Counted from the stretch's first letter, positions 1-8,705 are shown. The stretch: DNA of 64,000 nt from Sinomonas atrocyanea (GCF_030811715.1 NZ_JAUSRH010000002.1:186001-250000), one strand, 5' to 3'. Numbers and translations: made by a program. The notes: generated from the letters alone by a model not told the origin.

Positions 1-579
1 GGCCTCATGGTCCTCGGCGCGATCGGCGGCTTCGTCCTCGCGCTCGTCAACTCCTTCAAGCGGGAGCCGGTGGCCGGGCTGATCCTGGCGTATGCCGGCC
101 TCGAGGGGCTCTTCCTCGGCGGCATCACCCGCGTGATCGACGCCTTCGCGCCCGGCGTGGGGCTGCAGGCGGTCATCGGCACCATCGTCGTGGCCGGCGT
201 GACCCTCGCCCTGTACAAGAGCGGCAAGGTGCGGGCCACCCCGCGTCTGGCGAAGTTCCTCCTGATCGCCCTCGTGAGCTACCTCGCGTTCAGCCTCGTC
301 AACGTGGTCATCATGCTCGTCAACCCGGGCCTCGGCGCGTGGGGGCTCCGCAGCAGCGTGCACATCTTCGGCATCCCGCTGGGCGTGTTCGTGGGCCTGT
401 TCGCGATCGTGCTCGCGGCGATCTCGCTCATCTTCGACTTCAACAGCATCGAGCAGGGGGTCCGTGCCGGCGCCCCGCGTCGGTTCGCCTGGACCGCCGC
501 GTTCGGGCTGACCGTCACCCTCGTGTGGCTCTACACCGAGCTGCTCAGGCTCCTGGCGATCCTCAACAGCAACGACTGA
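1..579 (+). CDS. Bax inhibitor-1/YccA family membrane protein (5'-truncated by window)
   Basis: C-terminal 190 or so residues of a multi-pass inner-membrane protein; the frame is open to the window edge, so the true start lies outside. About six hydrophobic segments are visible, with short charged loops such as YKSGKVRATPRL. The late motif IFDFNSIEQGV and the ending TELLRLLAILNSND are typical of the bacterial YccA/Bax-inhibitor-1 (TMBIM-like) family, whose members are thought to affect ion leak and membrane-protein turnover. The physiological role here is not known. The gene ends 12 bases before a perfect terminator hairpin shared with the convergent galK. The family call is confident; the function is not. 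Confidence 0.85.
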   Translation, partial: GLMVLGAIGGFVLALVNSFKREPVAGLILAYAGLEGLFLGGITRVIDAFAPGVGLQAVIGTIVVAGVTLALYKSGKVRATPRLAKFLLIALVSYLAFSLVNVVIMLVNPGLGAWGLRSSVHIFGIPLGVFVGLFAIVLAAISLIFDFNSIEQGVRAGAPRRFAWTAAFGLTVTLVWLYTELLRLLAILNSND

Positions 580-590
580 GGCGCTGAGAA

Positions 591-631
591 GCACGGAGCC
601 CCCCGGACCGATGGTCCGGGGGGCTCCGTGC
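591..631. terminator. Bidirectional terminator between the BI-1 gene and galK
   Basis: A perfect 19-bp inverted repeat (591-609 with 613-631) around a 3-base GAT loop lies between two convergent stop codons. There is no U-run, as is usual for actinobacterial terminators. Its symmetry and place suggest that it stops transcripts from both sides. Confidence 0.85.
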
Positions 632-658
632 TGCCGGGGGCAGTGCCGGGGCCCGGAA

Positions 659-1828
659 TCAGAGGACCCGCCGCGCGCCGCCGGCCGGGACCACCGTGAA
701 GAGGTCCGGGGCGCCGAACCCCGCCCGGCCGAACGCGGCGGAGACCGCATCGCGGACGGCGGCCTCGGCCGCGCGCGGGATCAGGGCGATCGCAGAGCCG
801 CCGAAGCCGCCGCCGGTCATGCGGGCCCCGAGGGCGCCGGCCGAGCGCGCGGCCTCCACGGCCAGGTCGAGCTCGGGGCAGGAGATCTCGAAGTCGTCCC
901 GCATCGAGGCATGGCTCGCGTCCAGCAGGGGCCCGATCGCAGCCGGACCCTCGGAGCGCAGCACGTCGACGGTCGCCAGGACGCGCTCGTCCTCGGTCAC
1001 CACGTGCCGCACGCGCCGGAAGGTCACCGGATCGAGGAGGGCGCGCGCTTCGGCGAGGTCGTCGGAGGAGACGTCCCGCAGCGCCGCGACGCCGAGGACC
1101 TCGGCCCCGAGCTCGCAGGCGGCCCGGCGCTCGGCGTAGCCGCCCCCGGCGTGCGAGTGCGCCACCTTGGTGTCGACGACGAGGACCGCCAGGCCCGCGG
1201 CGTCGGCGTCGAACGGGATGAGCTCGATCCTCTGGTCGCGGCAGTCGAGGAACACGGCGTGCCCCGCAGTCCCGCGCAGCGAGGCCGACTGGTCGAGGAT
1301 GCCCGTGGGCGCGCCGACGAACGCGTTCTCCGCGCGCTGGGTGACGAGCACGAGGTCCTCGGGCCCCAAGTCCGCCGCGGCGAGCTCGGACAGCGCAGTG
1401 GCGACCGCGCACTCGATGGCGTGCGAGGAGGACAGGCCCGAGCCGACGGGGACGGTCGAGTCCAGTGCGAGGTCGAACCCGGGCAGGTCGGCCCCGCGCT
1501 CGGCGACGGCCCACGCGACCCCGGCCGGATACACGGCCCAGCCGGGGGCCCCGTCGGGGGAGAGCGAGTCCAGGTCGAGTTCGACCACCCCGCCGCCGTG
1601 GGTGGACAGGAGTCGGACGCACCGATCCGCGCGTGCCCGGACGGCCACGTGCGCGGCGAGGTCGATCGCGAACGGCAGCGCGAAGCCCTCGTTGTAGTCG
1701 GTGTGCTCCCCGATGAGGTTGACCCTCCCCGGCGCCCGCCACACGCCGTCGGGCGTTCCGCCGAAGGCCTCCGAGAAGGCACGCAGGGCGGCCGCGGCGG
1801 CGTCCCGCGGGGGAGGGGGAGCGCTCAT
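659..1828 (-). CDS. galK: Galactokinase
   Basis: GHMP-family kinase of 389 aa (normal length) that phosphorylates alpha-D-galactose at C1 with ATP, the first Leloir step, in the cytoplasm. The galactokinase signature GRVNLIGEHTDYN sits at about residues 34-46, the GHMP ATP-binding loop VGSGLSSSHA near 125, and the C-terminal motif MTGGGFGGSAIAL near 345. All expected motifs are intact. The ATG overlaps the galT stop by 4 bases (ATGA), so it is translationally coupled as the last gene of deoR-galT-galK. The strong hairpin at 591-631 ends the operon. Confidence 0.97.
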   Translation of the reverse strand: MSAPPPPRDAAAAALRAFSEAFGGTPDGVWRAPGRVNLIGEHTDYNEGFALPFAIDLAAHVAVRARADRCVRLLSTHGGGVVELDLDSLSPDGAPGWAVYPAGVAWAVAERGADLPGFDLALDSTVPVGSGLSSSHAIECAVATALSELAAADLGPEDLVLVTQRAENAFVGAPTGILDQSASLRGTAGHAVFLDCRDQRIELIPFDADAAGLAVLVVDTKVAHSHAGGGYAERRAACELGAEVLGVAALRDVSSDDLAEARALLDPVTFRRVRHVVTEDERVLATVDVLRSEGPAAIGPLLDASHASMRDDFEISCPELDLAVEAARSAGALGARMTGGGFGGSAIALIPRAAEAAVRDAVSAAFGRAGFGAPDLFTVVPAGGARRVL

Positions 1829-2970
1829 GCGGGGGCCTCTCCGGTGGTTGCGCGGGCGGCGGCGCCGGAGACGGCGTCCCGCATCCGGGCAGCGACCTGC
1901 TCGGGGGTGGTGTCATTGATGAAGGCGCCCATCGCCGCCTCGGACCCGGCCAGGAACTTCAGCTTGTCCGCCGCACGGCGCGGGGAGGTGAGCTGGAGGT
2001 GGAACCGCGCCGCGGGGCGGAGCGCGGCCTCGAGCGGCGCCTGGTGCCAGGCGGCGATGTAGGGGGTCGGGGTCGGATACAGCGCGTCCATGCCGCGCAG
2101 GAGGGCGAGGTAGGCGTGGGCGAGCTCGTCCTTCTCCTCGCCGGCGAGGGCAGCGAAGTCGGCGACGTGGCGGTGCGGGACCAAGTGGACCTCGAGGGGC
2201 CAGCGCGCCGCGAACGGCACGTAGGCGGTGAAGTGCTCGCCTTCGAGGACCAGGCGCTCGCCGGCTGAGCGCTCGCGGTCCAGGAGGGTGCCCAGCAGGG
2301 TGGCCCGGCCGCCGGCGTCGTCGTAGAAGCGGCGCGCGGCGGCGCCGAGCTGCAGGGCCCGGGGGGTGACGTAGGGGTAGGCGTAGATCTGGCCGTGGGG
2401 GTGGTGCAGGGTCACACCGATTTCGGCCCCCCGGTTCTCGAACGGGAAGACCTGGCGGACGCCGGGGAGCGCGCTCAGGGCCGCGGTCCGGTGTGCCCAG
2501 GCCTCGACGACGGTGCGGGCCCTCTCGTAGGGCAGCTCGCCGAAGGACCCGGTGTGGCTCGAGGTGAAGGAGACGACCTCGCAGCGGCCGACGGCGGGCA
2601 CGGTGCGGCCCCACGGCAGCGCCGGGGGAACCACGGCCGTGTCCGGTCCGAGCGACGGGAAGCGGTTCTCGAAGACCGCCACGTCGTAGTCCGGGTCGGG
2701 GATCTCGGAGGCGTTGGACGGGGTGCTGGGGCACAGCGGGCAGGCCTCGGCAGGCGGCAGGTGGGTCCGGGACTGGCGGTGCGCCGCGATGGCGACCCAG
2801 TCGCCGGAGAGCTCGTCGTAGCGCAGCTCACCCGGGGCGGCGCGCTGCGTGAGGCCGCGCGGATCGGCGGACGGCGCGCGCGGCGGAGTCCCCGGGTCGT
2901 CGAAATAGAGCAGCTCGCGGCCGTCGGACAGCCGCGTGGGGGTGATCCTCGGGGCATGGGGTGCAGTCAC
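1825..2970 (-). CDS. galT: Galactose-1-phosphate uridylyltransferase
   Basis: 381-aa HIT-superfamily enzyme that exchanges UMP between UDP-glucose and galactose-1-phosphate through a uridylyl-histidine intermediate. The active-site stretch LHHPHGQIYAYPY is present; the HPH histidines carry out catalysis and the following Gln supports it. An early CPLCPS pair of cysteines matches the structural zinc site of the family. The GTG start overlaps the end of the DeoR gene by GTGA and the stop overlaps galK by ATGA. No galE is in the window, so epimerisation must be encoded elsewhere. Confidence 0.96.
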   Translation of the reverse strand: MTAPHAPRITPTRLSDGRELLYFDDPGTPPRAPSADPRGLTQRAAPGELRYDELSGDWVAIAAHRQSRTHLPPAEACPLCPSTPSNASEIPDPDYDVAVFENRFPSLGPDTAVVPPALPWGRTVPAVGRCEVVSFTSSHTGSFGELPYERARTVVEAWAHRTAALSALPGVRQVFPFENRGAEIGVTLHHPHGQIYAYPYVTPRALQLGAAARRFYDDAGGRATLLGTLLDRERSAGERLVLEGEHFTAYVPFAARWPLEVHLVPHRHVADFAALAGEEKDELAHAYLALLRGMDALYPTPTPYIAAWHQAPLEAALRPAARFHLQLTSPRRAADKLKFLAGSEAAMGAFINDTTPEQVAARMRDAVSGAAARATTGEAPA

Positions 2971-3764
2971 TGTGCCTCCTTCGTGGGCCGGGCGTCCTCG
3001 ACGGCCGCGACGATGAGGTCGGGGACGTGCTGGCGGAGTTCGTCGAGCGCCGCCGCGGAGAGCCCGTCGTCCGTGATGAGGGTGTCGACCGCGCTCAGGG
3101 GCAGGATCCGCGCGAGCCCCACGAGGCCGTACTTGCTGTGGTCGGCGAGGACCACGAGCCGGGCGGCGGCCTCCGCGGCGGCGCGGTTCGCCTCCGCCTC
3201 GAGGATGTTCGGGGTGGTCAGGCCGGCGCGGGGATGCAGTCCGTGCACGCCCATGAAGCAGACCTCGACATGGAGCTGGCGCAGGGTCGAGGTCGTGAGG
3301 GGTCCCACGAGGGCCTCCGAGGGCGTCCGCTCCCCGCCGGTGAGAATGGTCCGGACCCCGCCGGCGGCGCCCAGGGCCTCGACGACCTTGATCGAGTTCG
3401 TCGCGACCGTGAGGTCCTCGATGCCCGCCAGGAGGCGCGCGAAGGCGAAGGTCGTGGTGCCCGCGGTGACGAAGATGGTTGCGCCCGGCCGGACGAGCTC
3501 GACGGCCCGCTGGGCGATGGCGCTCTTGGCGTCGGGGCGGTGCTCGCTCTTGACCTCGAAACCGAGTTCGGAGAAGCCCACCTCCGTGGGCCGGGCGGCA
3601 CCGCCGTGGACGCGCCGGGCGAGCCCCTGCTGCTCGAGGTGCTCGATGTCCCGCCGGATCGTCATCTCGGAGACGCCCAGCGCCGCCGCAAGTTCGGTGA
3701 CCCGGACGGCCTCGCGCCGCTCGAGTTCCGCAATGATGTACGCGTGGCGTTCCGCAGCCAGCAT
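2967..3764 (-). CDS. DeoR/GlpR-family transcriptional regulator of the galactose operon
   Basis: 265-aa repressor of the DeoR type. The N-terminal helix-turn-helix (residues about 6-60) carries the family signature around VTELAAALGVSEMTIRRDI followed by RVHGGA. The rest is a sugar-phosphate sensor domain of the ribose-5-phosphate isomerase-like fold, with TAGTTTFAFARLL and a C-terminal VLADHSKYG motif. Its position as first gene of the galT-galK operon and its divergence from galM imply that it senses a galactose-derived phosphate and represses both directions; that is inference. The ATG is preceded by a G-rich ribosome site. Repeated AT-rich sites in the upstream gap are the likely operators. 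Confidence 0.9.
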   Translation of the reverse strand: MLAAERHAYIIAELERREAVRVTELAAALGVSEMTIRRDIEHLEQQGLARRVHGGAARPTEVGFSELGFEVKSEHRPDAKSAIAQRAVELVRPGATIFVTAGTTTFAFARLLAGIEDLTVATNSIKVVEALGAAGGVRTILTGGERTPSEALVGPLTTSTLRQLHVEVCFMGVHGLHPRAGLTTPNILEAEANRAAAEAAARLVVLADHSKYGLVGLARILPLSAVDTLITDDGLSAAALDELRQHVPDLIVAAVEDARPTKEAQ

Positions 3765-3801
3765 GGGTCCCCCCGCCTCGACGCCCGGGGAGGGGAGTCG
3801 A

Positions 3802-3836
3802 CTAACAGAAACAACAGCTTTCTAACAAAAGATAAC
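3802..3836. promoter_or_regulatory. Candidate DeoR operator: tandem AT-rich repeats
   Basis: Two near-identical copies, CTAACAGAAACAAC (3802-3815) and CTAACAAAAGATAAC (3822-3836), start exactly 20 bp apart (two helical turns) in a short AT-rich island in an otherwise very GC-rich gap. They lie 38-72 bp before the regulator's ATG and upstream of galM. DeoR-family proteins commonly bind such direct repeats. Confidence 0.55.
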
Positions 3837-3898
3837 ATTCTGACGGCCGGCTGGGAAGACCCTGCGGAGGCGGAACCGTCGCCGGTTCCCGGCGGGAC

Positions 3899-3904
3899 TA
3901 GCGT
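3899..3904 (+). promoter_or_regulatory. -10 element for leaderless galM transcript
   Basis: TAGCGT ends six bases before the galM ATG and there is no Shine-Dalgarno. This is the spacing expected when transcription begins at the A of the start codon. Confidence 0.55.
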
Positions 3905-3910
3905 GGTCCC

Positions 3911-4861
3911 ATGACTCCTTCACCGACCGCCCGCCGTGCCGCCACCGGCCGGCAGCACGAACTGCGGCGCGGGGGCGCCGTCGCCGTCGTCACCGAGCTC
4001 GCCGCCGGCCTGCGGTCCTACGCGCGCCATGGAGTGGCCCTCACAGAGACCTATGGCGACGGGCAGATCCCGCCGGGGGCGACCGGCATCACCCTCGCCC
4101 CGTGGGCCAACCGGATCGAGGACGGCCGGTGGGCCCTCGACGGGAAGGTCCAGCAGCTCGACATCACCGAGCCCAAGTTCGGGCACGCGAGCCACGGGCT
4201 CCTCCGCAACACCGGCTACAGCCTCCTCGAGCAGACGGAGTCCGCGGTGGCGCTCGAGGCCGTCATCTTCCCGCAGCACGGGTACCCGTTCCTCCTGCGC
4301 CACCGGGTCGACTACGCGCTCGACGCCGACGGCGGACTCACCGTCACCCAGACCCTCGCGAACGACTCGGCCGCGCCCGCACCCTACGTGCTCGGCGCGC
4401 ACCCCTACCTGCGGATCGGTGAGCTCCCCGCCGAGGACCTCACCCTCACCGTCTCAGGAGGGACGCGGCTCATCGCGGACCAGCGCCTCATTCCCCGTTC
4501 CTCCGAGCCCGTGTCCGGGCTCGCGGACCTCCGCGGCGGCCAGCCGGTCTCCTCCCTCGCGCTGGACGCCGGCTACACCGACCTCGCCTTCGAGGAGGCG
4601 ACGGACGACGGCGCGGGCGCACCACGGGTGGCCCGCGCGACGCTCGCTGCAGCCGACGGGCGCAGAGTGTGGATGTGGCAGGAGGAGACCTGCCCCTACA
4701 CCCACGTCTTCGTCACCGACACCTTCCCGGGACGGTCCAAGGCGGTGGCCCTCGAGCCCATGAGCGGGGCCGCGAACGCGTTCAACAGCGGAGCGGGACT
4801 GGGCTGGCTCGAGCCGGGTGCGTCCGCAGCCATCCGCTGGGGGATCGGCTCCGAGCTCTAG
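3911..4861 (+). CDS. Aldose 1-epimerase family protein (galactose mutarotase-like)
   Basis: 316-aa cytoplasmic enzyme of the galactose mutarotase-like fold, which interconverts alpha and beta anomers of galactose or related aldoses. The family core is visible: GITLAPWANRIEDGRW near residues 55-70 (sugar-binding Asn-Arg), HASHGLLRN near 95 and the catalytic-region histidine in VLGAHPYLRIG near 160. A glutamate lies in the late segment VALEPMSGAANAF. It faces away from the deoR-galT-galK operon across a gap that holds DeoR-like repeats, so co-regulation with galactose use is likely. The start follows a -10 hexamer by six bases, suggesting leaderless translation. Confidence 0.9.
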   Translation: MTPSPTARRAATGRQHELRRGGAVAVVTELAAGLRSYARHGVALTETYGDGQIPPGATGITLAPWANRIEDGRWALDGKVQQLDITEPKFGHASHGLLRNTGYSLLEQTESAVALEAVIFPQHGYPFLLRHRVDYALDADGGLTVTQTLANDSAAPAPYVLGAHPYLRIGELPAEDLTLTVSGGTRLIADQRLIPRSSEPVSGLADLRGGQPVSSLALDAGYTDLAFEEATDDGAGAPRVARATLAAADGRRVWMWQEETCPYTHVFVTDTFPGRSKAVALEPMSGAANAFNSGAGLGWLEPGASAAIRWGIGSEL

Positions 4862-4922
4862 ACGTACTCGGGGGCGCCGGGACGCCTCTGGGAGGCCGGG
4901 GCGCCTCTGGCAGGATGGGGCC

Positions 4923-6101
4923 ATGGAGCCCACACCCCCAGGACCCCGCCCCGCGCCCGCCCGGCCAACCCGCCCCGTGAGCGATGCCGACCTCCCGTTC
5001 GCGCTGCGGGTCGCCGCCGCCTGGTCCTGGCGCACCGCGATCATCCTCGTGGTCGCCTGGGCCATCGCCTGGGCGCTCGCGCAGCTGAGCTTCCTCGTGA
5101 TCCCCGTGCTCGTCGCGGCCCTCCTCGCGGGCCTGCTGAGCCCCGTCGTCGGCTGGCTCCGGCGCGCCCGCGTCCCCAAGGGCCTCGCCGTGGCGATCAC
5201 CGAGGTGGGCTTCATCGCGGTGGTCGCGGGCCTGCTGACCCTCGTGGGCCGCCAGATCTCCATCGGGTTCGCGCAGCTGTGGGACGAGGCCCTCGCCGGA
5301 CTGGCCGAGGTCCAGAAGTGGCTCTCGGACGGGCCGCTGCAGCTCACCTCCGCCCAGCTCGACGCCTACATCAACGATGCCCAGCACCTGCTCCAGTCGA
5401 ACCAGGGCACCCTCGTCAGCGGCGTGCTGAGCGTGGGGTCCTCGGCCGGCCACTTCCTCGCGGGACTGCTGATCACCCTGTTCGTCCTCGTCTTCTTCCT
5501 GCTCGAGGGGGAGCGCATCTGGCGCTTCCTCGTGGGGCTCCTGCCGCGGCAGGCGCGCCCGGCCGCCGACGGTGCGGGCCGCCGGGGCTGGACCTCCCTC
5601 GTGAGCTACGTGCGCGTGCAGGTGCTCGTCGCCGCGGTCGATGCGGTGGGCATCGGAGCCGGCGCGGCGATCCTGGGCGTGCCCCTCGCGCTGCCCCTCG
5701 GGATCCTCGTCTTCGTCGCGTCGTTCATCCCGGTGGTCGGGGCGCTCGTGAGCGGCGTGGTGGCCGTGCTCCTTGCGCTCGTCGCGAACGGGCTGGTCAA
5801 CGCCGTCATCATGCTCGTCATCGTCGTGGTGGTCCAGCAGATCGAGTCGCACGTGCTCCAGCCCCTCATCATGGGCCGCGCCGTGTCCCTCCATCCCGTC
5901 GCGGTGATCCTCGCCGTGGCGGCCGGCTCGTACATCGCCGGCATCCCCGGCGCGCTCTTCGCGGTGCCCACGCTCGCCGTCACGAATTCCGCCGTGCGCT
6001 ACATCGCGGCCCGAGGGTGGGAGAACTCGTGGGAAACTGGAGATGCGCCGGTCCCCTCGGAAGACGCCGGACACGTTCCGCCATCCCGTGAAGCCCCCTA
6101 G
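4923..6101 (+). CDS. AI-2E family transporter
   Basis: 392-aa multi-pass permease of the AI-2E/PerM (UPF0118) family, with about eight hydrophobic segments. The N-terminal pair runs from AWSWRTAIILVVAWAIAW, a long extracytoplasmic helical stretch lies at about residues 100-165, and the characteristic C-terminal half holds PLALPLGILVFVASFIPVVG followed by VQQIESHVLQPLIMGRAV. Substrates across the family vary (autoinducer-2, other small organics, Na+/H+ exchange), so none is assigned. The ATG at 4923 is chosen because CAGGAT ends six bases upstream; an earlier in-frame GTG would overlap galM. ilvA follows 11 bases downstream. A family member also lies in the comparable mycobacterial region (Rv1101c, recalled). 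Confidence 0.88.
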   Translation: MEPTPPGPRPAPARPTRPVSDADLPFALRVAAAWSWRTAIILVVAWAIAWALAQLSFLVIPVLVAALLAGLLSPVVGWLRRARVPKGLAVAITEVGFIAVVAGLLTLVGRQISIGFAQLWDEALAGLAEVQKWLSDGPLQLTSAQLDAYINDAQHLLQSNQGTLVSGVLSVGSSAGHFLAGLLITLFVLVFFLLEGERIWRFLVGLLPRQARPAADGAGRRGWTSLVSYVRVQVLVAAVDAVGIGAGAAILGVPLALPLGILVFVASFIPVVGALVSGVVAVLLALVANGLVNAVIMLVIVVVVQQIESHVLQPLIMGRAVSLHPVAVILAVAAGSYIAGIPGALFAVPTLAVTNSAVRYIAARGWENSWETGDAPVPSEDAGHVPPSREAP

Positions 6102-6112
6102 GAGCACTGAGC

Positions 6113-7366
6113 ATGAAGGCCCTCTCGACTCTCGCTGTGACGCTCGACGACGTTGTTGCCGCACAGGAGCTGCTCGAGGGCATCATTGCCAAAACCCCGA
6201 TTGAGCAGTCCAGGGCGCTGGGGACGCAGATCGGCGGCGAGGTCTTCTTCAAGTGCGAGAACCTCCAGCGTGCGGGATCCTTCAAGGTCCGCGGGGCCTA
6301 CGTGCGCATGGCCAGGCTCAGCGAGTCGGAGAAGCGCCGCGGCGTCGTCGCGGCCTCGGCCGGGAACCATGCCCAGGGCGTCGCCTCCGCAGCCAAGCGG
6401 CTCGGCATCCGCGCGCGCATCTACATGCCCCTCGGCGTCGCCCTGCCCAAGCTGCAGGCGACCCGCAGCCACGGCGCCGAGGTGGTCCTGCACGGCCACA
6501 ACGTCGACGAGGCGCTCGCCGAGGCGAAGCGGTTCGCGGACGAGACGGGCGCCGTGTTCGTCCACCCCTTCGACAACGCAGACGTCGTCTCCGGCCAGGG
6601 CACGATCGGCCTCGAGATCCTCGAGCAGGTCCCGGACGTGGACACCGTCCTGATGGGCGTCGGCGGCGGAGGACTCCTGGCCGGCGTGACCGTGGCGCTG
6701 AAGGCCAAGGCCGCCGAACTCGGACGCGAGATCCGCGTGATCGGCGTCCAGGCCGAGAACGCGGCCGCCTACCCGCCCTCGCTCGCCGCGGACGCCGTCG
6801 TGCCGCTGCCGAAGGTCGCGACCATGGCGGACGGCATCGCCGTGGGCCTCCCGGGACAGATCCCGTTCAGCATCATCCGGGAGCTCGTCGACGACGTCGT
6901 GACGGTGAGCGAGGACTCGCTGGCCCGCGCCCTGATCTTCCTGCTCGAGCGGGCCAAGCTCGTCGTCGAGCCCGCCGGGGCCGTGGGCGTGGCCGCCCTC
7001 ATGGACGGCAAGCTCGCCGAACTCGGCATCGACGCGAAGAAGACGGTCGTGATCCTCTCGGGCGGGAACATCGACCCGATGCTCATGCTCAAGGTCATCC
7101 AGCGCGGCCTCTCCGCCGCGGGGCGCTTCCTCACCGTCCGCATGATGCTCGACGACCGGCCGGGATCGCTCGCCACCATCTCGCGCATCATCGCCGAGAA
7201 CGATGCGAACGTCACCGGCGTGGACCACACCCGAGTCGGCGGCTCGATCGCCATGGGGGACGTGGCCATCACCATCGACATGGAGACCAAGGGCCACGAG
7301 CACTCCGACCAGGTGCTGCGTGCGCTGCGCGCCGAAGGGTTCCAGCCGATCGTCATGCACGTCTGA
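6113..7366 (+). CDS. ilvA: Threonine ammonia-lyase (threonine dehydratase)
   Basis: 417-aa PLP enzyme that deaminates L-threonine to 2-oxobutanoate, the entry to isoleucine synthesis. The PLP lysine is in ENLQRAGSFKVRGAY (about residue 60), the phosphate-binding glycine loop in GVGGGGLLAG (about 185), and the C-terminal 75 residues form an ACT-like domain beginning LTVRMMLDDRPGSLATISRI. This is the short single-ACT form rather than the long two-domain E. coli IlvA type, so it could also serve threonine catabolism. The start has a good AGGAG seven bases upstream. Upstream neighbour is the AI-2E permease at an 11-base gap. Confidence 0.92.
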   Translation: MKALSTLAVTLDDVVAAQELLEGIIAKTPIEQSRALGTQIGGEVFFKCENLQRAGSFKVRGAYVRMARLSESEKRRGVVAASAGNHAQGVASAAKRLGIRARIYMPLGVALPKLQATRSHGAEVVLHGHNVDEALAEAKRFADETGAVFVHPFDNADVVSGQGTIGLEILEQVPDVDTVLMGVGGGGLLAGVTVALKAKAAELGREIRVIGVQAENAAAYPPSLAADAVVPLPKVATMADGIAVGLPGQIPFSIIRELVDDVVTVSEDSLARALIFLLERAKLVVEPAGAVGVAALMDGKLAELGIDAKKTVVILSGGNIDPMLMLKVIQRGLSAAGRFLTVRMMLDDRPGSLATISRIIAENDANVTGVDHTRVGGSIAMGDVAITIDMETKGHEHSDQVLRALRAEGFQPIVMHV

Positions 7367-7397
7367 GCCACGCGGACGTGGCGGGAGGGAGGACGGG

Positions 7398-7997
7398 GTG
7401 GACACACGCCTCGCGGTGAGGGCCCGGGCCGGACTCGCGACCATGACCGCCGTGACCGCCCTCCTCTACGCGATCCAGTGCGTCAACATGGCCACGCTGG
7501 GCCTGCTCACCCGCTGGTTCGGCATCCGGCCGCGGGACGTGAGCAGCCTGCCGGACATCGTCACCTCGCCCCTCGTGCACGACTCGGCGGGCTGGGGGCA
7601 CCTGGCAGCCAACACCCTGCCGCTGTTCGTCTTCGGGTTCCTCGCCTTCCTCGCCGGGGCCAGGCAGTTCTTCACCGCGATCGGCCTGTCCTGGCTCGCC
7701 TCCGGAACCGGGGTGTGGGTGTTCGGGGGGAGCCTCTTCGGGTCCCCGTCCATCACCGTCGGGGCCTCCGGGGTGATCTTCGGCCTGTTCGGGTTCCTGC
7801 TCGTGCGCGGGTTCTTCAACCGCAGCTGGTGGCAGATCCTGCTCGCGCTCGTGCTGTTCACCGCCTACGGCAGCGTGCTCCTGGGCATCCTGCCGACCGT
7901 GCGCAGCGGCATCTCCTGGCAGGCACACCTGTTCGGCCTCGCCGGCGGCGTGGCCGCTGCCGTCGTCCTGCGGCCGCGCGGCCGCGTGGCCTTCTGA
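7398..7997 (+). CDS. Rhomboid family intramembrane serine protease
   Basis: 199-aa six-helix membrane protease. The catalytic serine lies in GASGVIFGLFG (motif GxSG, about residue 118) and the catalytic histidine in SWQAHLFGLAGG (about residue 175), so the Ser-His dyad is intact. The early HDSAGWGHLAANT matches the conserved first-loop region, with histidine and asparagine. Rhomboids cleave transmembrane segments of other proteins; the substrate here is unknown. The GTG at 7398 is preferred because GGAGG lies six bases upstream; longer frames run into ilvA. A hairpin terminator follows. Confidence 0.9.
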   Translation: MDTRLAVRARAGLATMTAVTALLYAIQCVNMATLGLLTRWFGIRPRDVSSLPDIVTSPLVHDSAGWGHLAANTLPLFVFGFLAFLAGARQFFTAIGLSWLASGTGVWVFGGSLFGSPSITVGASGVIFGLFGFLLVRGFFNRSWWQILLALVLFTAYGSVLLGILPTVRSGISWQAHLFGLAGGVAAAVVLRPRGRVAF

Positions 7998-8018
7998 GCG
8001 CTGCGGTTCCCACATGCC

Positions 8019-8055
8019 GACGGCGCCGCCCCCTCGGAAGGGGAGCGGCGCCGTC
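8019..8055. terminator. Bidirectional terminator between rhomboid gene and greA
   Basis: An 11-bp perfect stem (8019-8029 with 8045-8055), extended inside by CCCCT/AGGGG pairing, lies between the convergent stops of the rhomboid gene and greA. Confidence 0.8.
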
Positions 8056-8081
8056 GTGCGTCTGCCGGTGCTGCGGCGGGA

Positions 8082-8579
8082 TCAGCCGTTGTACGGCGTG
8101 GCCGAGATGATCTCGACCGTGATCTCCTTGCCGTTCGGGGCGGTGTAGGAGAGCTTGTCGCCCTGCTTGTGGCCGACGATCGCGGCGCCGAGCGGGGACT
8201 TCTCGCTGAACACGTCCATGTCCGTGCCGCCGTCGGCGATCTCGCGCGAGCCGAGGAGGAAGCGCTCTTCTTCGCCGGCGATCTTCGCGACGACGAGCAT
8301 GCCGGGCTCGACGACGCCGTCGTCCGCGGGCTTCTCGCCCACGTGGGCGTTGCGCAGCAGGTCGGTCAGCTGGCGGATGCGGGCCTCGATCTTGCCCTGC
8401 TCCTCCTTGGCCGCGTGGTAGCCGCCGTTCTCCTTGAGGTCGCCCTCCTGACGGGCGGCCTCGATCCTCTCGACGATCTCATGACGGCCGGGCCCCGAGA
8501 GGTGGTCCAGCTCGGCCTTGAGACGGTCGTACGCCTCCTGGGTGAGCCAGGCGCCGCCCTGATGGGTCGTGGTGGACAT
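8082..8579 (-). CDS. greA: Transcription elongation factor GreA
   Basis: 165-aa factor that enters the RNA-polymerase secondary channel and triggers cleavage of backtracked transcripts. The N-terminal coiled coil spans roughly residues 10-80 and carries the acidic tip in EGDLKENGGYHAAKEEQ. The C-terminal FKBP-like domain ends with KSPLGAAIVGHKQGDKLSY and the typical EITVEIIS strand. The start MSTTTHQGG is chosen over a longer frame because AAGGAGA sits six bases upstream. The 170-base leader up to DUF4307 can fold: CCCCGCCG near 8616 pairs with CGGCGGGG near 8680. The neighbours greA-DUF4307-mca match a conserved actinobacterial order. Confidence 0.95.
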   Translation of the reverse strand: MSTTTHQGGAWLTQEAYDRLKAELDHLSGPGRHEIVERIEAARQEGDLKENGGYHAAKEEQGKIEARIRQLTDLLRNAHVGEKPADDGVVEPGMLVVAKIAGEEERFLLGSREIADGGTDMDVFSEKSPLGAAIVGHKQGDKLSYTAPNGKEITVEIISATPYNG

Positions 8580-8693
8580 GTCGTCTCCTTGTAGCGTCTT
8601 GCCAAAGCAAATACCCCGCCGCGGCTCAACGAACCCTCTCAAGGAACGATGCCTCGGGAGCGCTGTCTCGACCACCGGCGGGGCAATGGGTAT

Positions 8694-8705
8694 TAGACCA
8701 GTCTA
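8694..8705. promoter_or_regulatory. Small palindrome in the greA leader region
   Basis: TAGAC-CA-GTCTA is a perfect 5+2+5 inverted repeat in an AT-rich spot between DUF4307 and greA. It could be an operator in the greA promoter or chance; nothing else supports it. Confidence 0.25.

Noticed and set aside
4818-4922. Longer AI-2E protein starting at 4818
   Set aside because: It would overlap galM and adds a Ser/Arg-rich stretch with no hydrophobic content; the ATG at 4923 has a promoter hexamer at the right place.
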